Shown piece after piece: positions 1 to 8,931 of a DNA stretch of 21,487 nucleotides. Positions within the stretch are counted from its first letter, which is position 1. Each line of letters starts with the position of its first letter. Origin of the DNA: Paraglomus occultum. Lineage: Eukaryota; Glomeromycota; Glomeromycetes; Paraglomerales; Paraglomeraceae. Under the pieces are notes generated by a model, which was not told the origin of the DNA, made no database searches, and was given only the letters and a program-made list of their open reading frames with translations. The stretch lies in contig CAJVPJ010000584.1 of assembly GCA_910592205.1 (NCBI GenBank), positions 1 to 21,487 on the forward strand, written 5' to 3'. The translations under genes and the position numbers were made by a program.

Positions 1-76
<76 letters not shown>
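1..76. repeat. (TTA)n trinucleotide microsatellite
   Basis: The window opens with about 25 uninterrupted TTA units. Read on the minus strand this is (ATA)n, which lies just downstream of the last recognisable coding sequence of the minus-strand Hsp70-like gene. It probably sits in an intron or beyond the gene end, although the frame is technically open through it and would encode an isoleucine run. Confidence 0.97.
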
Positions 77-1881
77 CGATAGAACTACTAGGATTAACTG
101 AAAAAAAAAATACACACCATAGAATACTGAGCCTTTTAATACGGCAGCAATCGGCTGAGCCGGAACTGTAATCTTCTTCACCGTGTCTTTGAACTCTTTT
201 TTAATCCTCCTAACCAAATATTCGGAATTCGCAAATCCGCCAACGATAAACATAACATCCACATTTTCGCACTGTTTAATCTGATCACTTATCAACTTGA
301 TAATCTTATCGACAATAGGGTCAAAGAAGGATTTAACGTCAGCAAAAGTAACGTCTATAATCCATTCGACAGATTTGAGTTGAGCACGATAAGACTCGGA
401 GACTAGATATTTGAGGTTAGGACAAAATTCAAGTAAATCTAATCGGAATGGTCGAAAGTTTTCTTCAATTCCGGTAAATTCGTATTTAACTTCCTTGATA
501 AACACATGCAAAAGATATTTCCACTGTCCATAATACTCTTTCTTCCACTTGGTCAATCCATCAATTCCAACACGTTTGCCAAACCAGGCCTCAAATTCCT
601 TCTCAACCTCCATTGCTCCGCATATTTCGCCTGTCTGTATTGTACATTCTCTTAATTTGTCATTCTCCATTAATTGCCTAACCGTCAATTGTACCGTTTC
701 GCCTCCACACGTTACAACAAGAAATTTGCACCCGACGTCTTCGTGGTGACCAGGGAGTAATCGCATACAGTATACGGCTGATGCTACTGATTCGTAGACG
801 AAATGGAGATTCGAAGATGGAATTGAGAGGGCCCGCTCAAAACATTCACAAAGGAGAGACTGGACAGAGGCGGAAAAGAACGACGGGATAGACAGTATAA
901 TAGAAGCGTTTTTGGATAAAGATATAGACGGATAGACCGCTTGTAGAGCCTGCTGCAGTTTCTGTAATGAAAGAGTCAAACAAAAAAGTACTTCATTGTA
1001 AGCAATATTTTTCTTGTTGTTACTACATTTCGCTAAAACGGGTCGCTTTTACTAACCGCTCCAAAATTTGTCAGATAGTCCACGACTGCCTTCTTCCATA
1101 GTTCCACGGCATCCTCTTCCCCATACTTAACAATAATCATCTTGAACGCTTCAAGTTCCTTGAAGTTACTATCCATTGAATTCATCAGTCGACGTCTTTT
1201 CCGTATCAATGATACCTGAGTTTCTTCGCCCCATTGTACTGCTGTTCCTGTGATTGAGTCATACAGGATACTAGTTGACGTTTTCAGATATCCTTGCCAA
1301 CATGGCCTGTATTTGACAAGAAAACAGTGAAAAATAAAATATCATTAAATAAATTAACGGGATAAAAGTCGTGTTTAAAGCCTACCAGTCGTCAAAAATT
1401 TCAATCACATTAGGATTTATGGCATCCGCATAGGCAAATCCTGAAGCAGTTGTCCCAAAATCTGCACAAATACAAGTTAAATTGCTTGAGAAATGGTATA
1501 GTATTATTTTGGATTTCGCTTGTTAATCACTCGTATTTGTTTTCCGTAAGAATACCTACCAATTCCTACAATGACAATTGTTCCCTCTGGTTCTTTAACG
1601 CTTTTTACACCATTTGTATTTTTTCTTGAGTTTGATATTCTCCTGTCTTTCTTTGTAGGCGTCTCGTTTTTCGTCCTGTCCTTTCCACTAGATACCGGAG
1701 ACCCCGAACGAGTTGATGACGGTGTGTTGGATATTCGAGATACAATCGGAGAGTTATAGGAAGATACCGGACGGGGACGGTTGGGTACATCGATGCGGAT
1801 GGGGGATGGGACTTTGCGAAGGTCTTTTGGAAGTGGGGAAGGTGGAGATTGGTCGGAATCTGACATTTCTGTTTGTTCCAT
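1..1881 (-). CDS. HSPA12-like Hsp70 family protein, C-terminus cut by window edge
   Basis: This is a divergent Hsp70-type ATPase of the HSPA12 group, presumed cytosolic. Visible exons on the minus strand are 1881-1560, 1461-1386, 1306-1057 and 961 to about 118, giving 497 codons. Residues 1 to about 100 are a Ser/Pro/Arg/Lys-rich, probably disordered tail. The nucleotide-binding domain then starts with VGIDFGTT (phosphate 1 loop, split by a phase-1 intron before the Asp), followed by ESVASAVY and the adenosine motif FIVGGFANSEYL. The phosphate 2 loop reads VTCGGETV, whereas Hsp70 and animal HSPA12 proteins usually have D-x-GGGT, so the Asp and one Gly are missing. After GSVFYG the sequence GTGTGT may be a donor whose acceptor lies outside the window; the alternative is read-through into the microsatellite. 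The ATG at 1881 is the first in frame. The gene is head-to-head with a paralogue starting at 2527. Substrate is unknown. Confidence 0.88.
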
Positions 1882-2526
1882 GGGAGTTTTTGACTGAATA
1901 GTTTAGAGACTGGTTAGAGTGGTGAGGGTTAGATAGATTAAGCTAGCAAAATACTGCCTATTTGCAATGTACGAATTCGCAATCATTTTTCTTCATTAAA
2001 CTTTATAGTTTTACATTTCGGTTACATAAACGCAATATTTTCTTTGTTATGCATTAAAGATGGATTTGGAAATAATATTTATACAGTTTGAGTTCATTCA
2101 AACAGACATATTCGGACACACAATCAGATGTCCTGCATACTCTTTGTGAATAAAAAAGTCTTTCGGTAGATGGCATAGCGATGTAGAATTATTAGTGTCG
2201 CCGGTATGTTTGAGTTCTGGAAACCTTGTCATCTTATTTCTGACGTGGTTGTAAGCACGCAATTGAATGGTTTGCCATACTATTTTCAAGTATATTAATC
2301 GAGCCACCCTTAAATATAAGCATGTCGATCAAACACAGGCGCCCATATTTGGTGCGCAACCCTTGACACCAATTTCGTAATAAGGACAAATTTGTTGATT
2401 GCGCATTGTCAGCACACAACAAAGAAGATTCATACTTTAAAAAATTTACATACACATGCATACTTATAAATTACTCCATCGTTCAACTTGCAATGTTCCT
2501 TACTCTCTCGTTCCGAATTAATCAAT
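1882..2526. promoter_or_regulatory. Divergent intergenic region between two HSPA12-like genes
   Basis: This 645-bp AT-rich stretch separates the two start codons and should hold both promoters. I see no clear TATA box. A single TTC-tg-GAA pair at 2215-2222 resembles two units of a heat-shock element, but no third unit follows in register. Two overlapping minus-strand open frames (2098-2307 and 2234-2461) lack recognisable domains and the second lacks a convincing start, so I treat them as chance. Confidence 0.6.
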
Positions 2527-4645
2527 ATGGTTGATAGCAATTTACTCTCTCCAATATCTGCGCACGATTCTAGAGGTCGTTCCGGCTTTCATTCACGCTC
2601 ACGTTCAGTAAGCGGAGATCGTCGCTCTCGACCTGGGCATAGGCGATCAATGACACATACTTCATCGCCATGTACGAGAAGGACGAAGATTACAGATGGA
2701 AATGTCAAGATTGTTTTTGGAATAGGTAATGTGCTTTATGCATATTATGTTTATGACTGCATCTTGTGAAGGAGGTACTCGTTGTCTACTTCACAATTGT
2801 ATTTTCTGCGCTAATTCAACCTCTCCTTCCCCTTCTCCCCATTCACTATAGACTTTGGTTCGACGTCCACTGGTTTTGCTTTCTGTAATGTACTGACTCC
2901 AAACATTATAACCTCATTCGACTCATGGCCGCATCGGCGGGGTTCATACAAAACCCCATCGGCACTCTTGTATGATGACAACCTTGATAAACTTCTTGCA
3001 TGGGGTGCGCCTGCTCTGGCTGTTCGTCCCGCTAGACTACGGGCTACAGATAAAGAATATGGTGAAGATGTTTGGAATAAAAATTATAACAAGCCTATAG
3101 TGAATTTTAGAAGTTCTATTTGTCATGGCGGCAAAGGGGAAGACAAGCTTAACTTACCTTACGGGTTAAATAGTGAGACTGTTTTTACTGACCATTTGAG
3201 ACAAATTACCAAGGTATGTTTGTTCTGAATGGAGCCATTCCAACATAATTATATTTTGACATTAATTCCTACTAAATGCTTTTTGCATAGACGATTGAAA
3301 AATCACTTGACTTTCGGTGGCCAGGGATATCACTTCACGAAGAAGCTGCGATAATCATGGTAGTACCGAATAATGCTGATCGTATACTTATACGGAAATG
3401 TGCTGCTGAAGCGGGACTCATTTCCGATGCCCAGGATGGATTCTTGGAGTTCGTAACAGAAAGTATGTTGTGAGAATTAGTTCGTTATGTAGTTTTGTCA
3501 TTAGTATATGACTATTAAAACTTGTTCATTTGTGCTTCCTCAAAGGCGTTGCAGGGGCTCTTTACTGCCAATCTTTAGTATCTTACCATAATCTCAAACC
3601 AAAAACCGAGTTCTTCCTCCTCAATTGTGGCGGCACCAGCAGTACACTGTCAACTTGTTCGATTGACGAAAATCACAATGTTTCTACTGCCACTGATGTA
3701 CTTACTCTGCCCATAGGCTCAATTAATGTTGACAGAGAGTTTATTGCTTTTCTATCCCGTAAACTCGGCTCTGATGCCATCCAAATTCTTCAAGAACAAT
3801 ATGACGGCCAACTTCAGTATTTGTTGTTATATTTCTTCGATCGATTAAAAACATATTTCACGGGAAACGCAGAGACCTACGAGCCGCTAGGGTTGGATTT
3901 GAAGGAATTTTGTCCAGCTGTTTGTGACCATATTCAAGCGGATCGTAGACTGTTTCTGGAAGAGGATGACTGGATGCTTAACATTCAATATGACGACGTG
4001 AAATCCTTTTTTGACAGCGTGACCAAAAAATTATGCCAAGACATAAACAGTCAGGTATTATTGAATAAAAGCCCACATAAAGTGTTGTTCTTGATTGGCG
4101 GATTTGCGGAATCAGAATACTTTGTCAACAGCATGCGCGACGCCCTCCATCAGTTTTCTCTCCTCGCTGTTCCCAATCAACCAATTACGGCTGCATCCCG
4201 TGGTGCAGTACAATTCGGTCTGAAGATCACTCGTACGTATGCTCGCGTACTCTCTCATACATACGGAATCCAAGTTATTCGTCCACAGAAGGTAGATGAT
4301 GCAGCCAGGGAAATAGACGCCAATGGAAATGTTACTGCCTTTTATCCCATAGTTCAACGTGGAACCGAAGTGCCTGTTGGTCGCAAGTTTACTAAAAACA
4401 TACATGAACATCGCAAAAACATGAATCAGCAAGTTGAGTATAAAGTTTATCGAACGACAAAATATGTTGGGAAATACTGTGATGAAGAGGGAATGGAATT
4501 AGTTGGAACAGTAAAGGTTTCGGGCGTCCAGCATCCCAAGAAAGTCGAATTTTCTTTGACTTTTGAAAAATTAGTTGTTGTTGCTGCTGCTGCTGCCAAA
4601 GAATGGACGAAAGATTACTGCACAGAGTTTGAGGTCGAGCTGTAA
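2527..4645 (+). CDS. HSPA12-like Hsp70 family protein, complete
   Basis: A complete second HSPA12-type Hsp70 protein with exons 2527-2725, 2852-3213, 3291-3462 and 3546-4645 (610 aa). The ATG at 2527 is chosen because the longer open frame to its left has no ATG. Residues 1 to about 60 are an Arg/Ser-rich tail. Phosphate 1 is FGIDFGST (about residues 64-71), with the same phase-1 intron as in the divergent neighbour. Other landmarks are YKTPSALLYDD, ESVAGALYC near 244-252 and LIGGFAESEYF near 427-437. Phosphate 2 reads LLNCGGTSS at about 269-277, so the usual Asp and third Gly are absent. This suggests weak or altered ATP turnover, which is inference. The C-terminal beta-rich region carries a Val3-Ala5 run coded by GTT/GCT repeats. 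The third intron region shows a TACTAAAT-like branch site. Role unknown; family members are suspected chaperones or regulators. Confidence 0.92.
4574..4597 (+). repeat. GTT/GCT trinucleotide run inside coding sequence
   Basis: Three GTT codons are followed by four GCT and one GCC, encoding three Val and five Ala 16-23 codons before the stop of the HSPA12-like gene. A slippage-prone coding microsatellite. Confidence 0.85.
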
Positions 4646-5371
4646 TTAGAAAGTTAGGCGATTATATATTTGTAAGTATATAATAACCCCCGCGATTTTG
4701 TATTTATTACACAAAAATATCCAAACCAAAATAAATATATATTAATATTGAAAAGTAAAATTTGAAAGTAGCGTCGAATTATGCCATAGAAGTTATAAGC
4801 TGCATAAATTCGTCAATTTCCATAATTGCCTAGTGCATTGCCTCACATTGTTCTCCAGTTATAAAATACTGTAAAGTGGATTAAAAACAATGACCATCTA
4901 TTGTACGAGTCGAATATAGGATTGCCCGGCTTATGACCGTGTTACAGAATTACCAGAGGAATCTGACGTAGAGCGCGCAAAAAATCGTCGAATAATAATC
5001 AAACAAGGAGAGATGACGCGAGTTCACGTCATTAGTCAATTTATGATTTGAAAGTTGTCTTGGGAAAAAACACGCTTTTTAATGTTCATTTAATATAACT
5101 CGTATTAAACCTTTTTTTTTTTCAACATTCATAGTGTTCACCCCTTCTTATTCTGTTGCGAATACATTCATCTTGATGCTAAAATTCTTTCACACATACG
5201 TGCTCTCCTTTTATACAATAAGGTACAAATGAGTATTTTATATTTAATTAAGAAAAAGAAAAATACAAATTCTAACTTTCATATATTCATCAATAGAAAC
5301 ATGAGACTTGATTACATGAGCCGAATAATAGATTAGAGTTGTGTTCAATACCGTCAATTCATTAGTTTATA
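4646..5371. other. Convergent intergenic region, HSPA12-like and ARL8 3' ends
   Basis: These 726 bp separate two convergent genes. A palindrome ATTATATA/TATATAAT (4661-4668 and 4677-4684) and an AATAAA at 4730-4735 fit the 3' end of the plus-strand gene. The rest is AT-rich. One stretch (about 4919-5050, plus) is less AT-rich and open for 42 codons without an ATG start; it could be chance or a decayed exon. Confidence 0.6.
4730..4735 (+). terminator. Putative poly(A) signal AATAAA
   Basis: A canonical AATAAA lies 85 nt past the stop of the complete HSPA12-like gene, a normal distance for a fungal 3' UTR. AT-rich surroundings make chance occurrence possible. Confidence 0.45.
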
Positions 5372-6672
5372 TTACTTGGACCCCTTTCCCTTCTTAATCA
5401 GCCATTGAAGCGTTATGTCAATGTTCACCTGATGCTTGGCTGAAATAGAATAACAAGAAACCTCTCTGTTGTTGATTGATTTCAGATTCCTACATTGATA
5501 AATTAACAAAAGATGGTAAGAAGGTATCTCATTTCAGTGTGCAATATGGAGCTACCTAATATGGAAATAAACTAGATGCATATATCCATCAAGATTCACT
5601 CACATCTGTTCGATAATCTCCTCGACAGTCAACGCTTCGGGTAAATCGTTCTTATTTCCCAGTACTAATACTGGAATATTAGATAATTGGGGTTTATCTA
5701 ACAAACTCTTGAGCTCATTCCTTGCCGCTTCTAAATTTTTCGGATCGGCTGAATCAAGAATAAATCTTAATCAAAAGTAGAAAGTGTCAACATGTATTTT
5801 ACAAATACCCCGATTCCTGACCATAATTAAAAAGACTTGATACTTACACAATAGCGTTCACACCACGACAGTATCTTTCCCACATACTCCTGAATCGTGG
5901 TTGCCCGCCAATATCCCATAACTTCATTGTCACGTTGCCTTTTGTGACTTTGCGCATATTGAATCCCACTGTAGGAATCATGTCTTCAGTAAATTGACCC
6001 GACTATACAATATGAAAGAGGAGAAAAGAGAGACATGATTAATGAATAGGCTTGTTGCAATTATTGTAGTAGATACAGAACCACATGCACATATGGTTAA
6101 AACGCGATCGGGCAATCCGTTAAAATAGCAGACTGTAATTTCTGACATGTGTACGTTGTAGAAAGGCAAACAAACTCTATTACGACTCCAATCGTGAACA
6201 AGGAGCGCGCGTGATTAACCGTCCACTCTAATTAAAACAACGCATTAAATTGAGTATAATTTCGTACAAGTTTTAGCCGCATTATAGGAAGAGTAATGAC
6301 ATAACAACTTACCGGCGGGCATTCACTTGTGTACATTCGAGCATTCTTCCCTTTTTTTCATGTCAACCGCACATTTATTCCCACTCAACTTTTCACATTC
6401 TTCTTTGCCCAATACTTACTGCGATAACATTAACCAAGGTTGTCTTCCCACTATTCTGCAGTCCAACCAGCGTAAGCTCGAGCTCCGTCTACCAAATAGA
6501 TATCTTTCACGTCAACATCCCAGCAGCATTAGCCCCCCAAAATATCATACTTCTGAAGAGCATGCCGTTTTTACATACTATCTATTATGTGAAACATATT
6601 TCTTGACTAATTCCAAACCTTGAAAAACAGGCTTCGAAGCCAATCGAGTAAGGCTCTAACGACGCTTGCCAT
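5372..6672 (-). CDS. ARL8: ARL8 small GTPase
   Basis: A complete ARL8-type Arf-like GTPase, 185 aa (animal ARL8 is 186). Exons on the minus strand: 6672-6619, 6488-6420, 6002-5848, 5765-5604, 5489-5372. The start [18 protein letters not shown] is an amphipathic helix without Gly2, so it is not N-myristoylated; in the family this helix, N-acetylated, binds lysosome membrane. G1 is GLQNSGKT (27-34), switch I Thr is in PTVGF (51-55), switch II is [19 protein letters not shown] (70-88) with Gln75 at the same number as in human ARL8, G4 is NKND (130-133) and G5 is SISAK (161-165). The C-terminus [11 protein letters not shown]-like segment is typical. Family role: recruits effectors that move and tether lysosomes or vacuoles. 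ARL8 is absent from budding yeast, so its presence supports an early-diverging fungus. It shares a 374-bp divergent promoter region with the membrane RING ligase. Confidence 0.96.
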
Positions 6673-7046
6673 AATGAATGTCGACGGTCGTTTGGATATC
6701 AAACACAAGGGATAAGCGAAGGGGGAAGTTCTTCCAGACGAAAAAGATGGGCTGAGGTGTGATCTGAGCGTTGTGGAACAGGGGTAACGTGGTGACGACA
6801 TGATTTAAAGTGATATTTCCGGTTGACATTCCCGAGAGTTTTTCGGCAACAGAATTGCGGACGAGAGAGAGAGAGACATATCCACTTATGAATTCATTCA
6901 CCTAAAGTCTTATTTACTTGATTTGCTTTTTGTATCACTCTTTCGCTCTTTTTTAGTCTTCAACCCTGATTCTGTCACTTTTAAACATCCTTTCCCTATT
7001 TTTTCTTGGTTTCGTCTCTATTAAGAAATTAATATTTCCCGGAAAC
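6673..7046. promoter_or_regulatory. Divergent promoter region of ARL8 and gp78-like gene
   Basis: The 374 bp between the two start codons must contain both promoters and 5' UTRs. It has a GAGAGAGAGAGA run at about 6864-6875 and a pyrimidine-rich part (about 6920-7020). No gene, no clear TATA box. Open frames here on the minus strand overlap the ARL8 start and are not supported. Confidence 0.6.
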
Positions 7047-8605
7047 ATGAAAGACAACTTGGACTCTACAGGCATGGAAGGCCTGGCAAAAGTCAAACCA
7101 CCGGGACGGATAGGAGCTGTTATTCAATATTTAGTTGGATATTTCCAGGAAGAGATGCTGTATGTGTTGGTATGTTGTTACATTCATTGATCCAGTTTTG
7201 ATTGATTTCAATTCTCACCGACGTAGTAGATGTTTATTCGATTTCATTACTTTGCAGACATATCTAAGTATGGCATTCGGTTTTTTGTATTTGTTGGGAA
7301 AAGTCATGTTAAAGGTGTTCTTTGGTGAATTGCGGGTGATAGAAACGCAGGTATTTATTCCGTTCAATATCTCTTTACCCTATGCTGCAATCAACATCAC
7401 CCATTATGCCCGTTTATCTTCCTCAGCCCTGATAAATCGACATAAAGACAAAGATCTCCATTCGGATTAGTCTTACCTTTCTATTGCGTTCTTCAGCGCA
7501 TGTACGATAGACTCCTCAATTTTCTTTTATTTAAAGTGGTATTTATCGGCGCAATCTTGGATCCAAGATGGGAAGACCTATTAATATGGACGACTTGGTT
7601 TACCATTCTCGGGTTTCTAAGGATATTCAGCATGCTTTGTCGTGATAGATTTGAATTTGTAAGTAAAGTTGATTGTTTTGGACACAGATTATAGTGTATG
7701 AATCTAAATTCATCAGTTAAATGTAGATGTCAACGACGAATGCGCCATTTCAAGAACACGGACGAATCATTGTTTTGCTGGTTCTTATTTTCATTGCAGA
7801 CATATTCTGGTTCATATTGTGTGTAATCGTGTTTAAATCAATGTTGTTGCTATTGACATTTGAGGTAAGGAAAACTCGAATCGTTAAGCATTAGGTGATA
7901 ATATTCTGTGCTGAATATGACTTTTTGATTATAGTGTGTAACACTTTTCTTGGACACAGTACAAACACTGGTTAAATACATTATACACTTGAGAGATCTT
8001 TCTCGACCTGGTGTTTGGGAGTCAAGAGCATTGCTTTTCTATTATACTGAATTTGTGACGGACACTTTGATACTGGTGGCAACTCTAGGACATTACATGC
8101 ATATTATGGTACGTTCTTGTGGCACATATGTTGTTTACATTCTATTTCGTTATATCGAGCGATTGTTTGTAAACCTCTTTCATATAATGCAGATTCTCCA
8201 TGGTATTTCCTTCACGCTTATTGATGCTGTGTTATTCCTAAATATGCGAAGTGTGTTCAACAACCTAAGGAAGAAAATAGCAGCTTATCGCAGCTACAGG
8301 CAAGCAATTACAAACATGCAAGCACAGTAAGTAAACTGATGTTGATTCTAGAAGTGCAATTACGCAAATCAATGGAATTCAAATATATTCTTGAATCCAA
8401 CAGGTATCCAAGCGCATCAGAGCAAGAATTAGACGAATATAATGACGACTGTGCCATATGTAGAGACAACATGACACAAGCAAGAAAGCTGCCGTGTAGA
8501 CACATGTTTCATTTGTCATGCCTTCGTTCATGGCTAGAGCACCATGAATCTTGTCCTACTTGTCGAAGACCCCTTGTCAAACCTAATTCTTCTTCTTCGA
8601 AATAA
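7047..8605 (+). CDS. AMFR: gp78/AMFR-like membrane RING E3 ubiquitin ligase
   Basis: A polytopic ER-type E3 ubiquitin ligase, 341 aa, exons 7047-7169, 7258-7350, 7497-7658, 7727-7864, 7935-8108, 8193-8326, 8404-8605. About five or six hydrophobic segments lie between residues 25 and 255. They are followed by a RING-H2 finger: Cys291, Cys294, Cys306, His308, His311, Cys314, Cys325, Cys328. Resemblance to gp78 is clear in FFGELRVIET, CRDRFEF, VKYIIHLRDL, YYTEFVTD and NMQAQYPSASEQEL-NDDCAIC; HRD1 is the alternative but fits less well. Animal gp78 ubiquitinates ER-associated degradation clients and sterol-regulated proteins. Odd: the protein ends 13 residues after the last zinc ligand, so the CUE, E2-binding and p97-binding tail of animal gp78 is absent. 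The first membrane segment of animal gp78 also seems to be missing; an upstream exon cannot be excluded. Confidence 0.85.
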
Positions 8606-8931
8606 GCCGTGATGAGAGGTGCTATTGGCAAGTCTGTTTTGTTACAAAATTAATGGACATCGGAACATCTTGTAAATAAGAATGGAGCTCTATACAACTT
8701 CATTCTGTTTATCGTCGGCCGTTTATAGGGTCTCGCACTCTGGAGCTCATCGACCTGTTTCACTTTTAATTATCGTATACTTTTATCGATCATTTCTTAA
8801 TCATAGACACTTAACGTCTCCCTTTTATCTCATATAGCAATACTGTAATATATTCCCTGTGTAGATACAGAAGAAGAAATAAACAAATTCGCTTCATCCC
8901 CCTTACGCGCTATTTCCAACCACCTCTCCCT
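8606..8931. other. Convergent 3' region of gp78-like and AsnRS genes
   Basis: These 326 bp lie between the two stop codons. They contain a TGTAAATA at 8671-8678 and an AATAAA at 8878-8883 on the plus strand, suggesting a long 3' UTR for the RING ligase that reaches close to the end of the AsnRS gene. No gene seen. Confidence 0.55.
8671..8678 (+). promoter_or_regulatory. TGTAAATA, possible Pumilio/Puf RNA element
   Basis: TGTAAATA in sense orientation, 66 nt past the stop of the RING ligase gene, matches the UGUAnAUA core bound by Puf-family proteins. It is short and AT-rich, so chance is a real alternative. Confidence 0.25.

Noticed and set aside
2215-2222. Possible heat-shock element TTC-tg-GAA
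   Set aside because: Only two units; a functional element needs at least three in register and the flanks do not supply one.
2098-2461. Two overlapping minus-strand frames in the divergent Hsp70 promoter, one with a faint GRLCLID motif recalling Tc1-type transposases
   Set aside because: No DDE-type catalytic pattern, no terminal repeats and no continuation of the similarity; likely chance.
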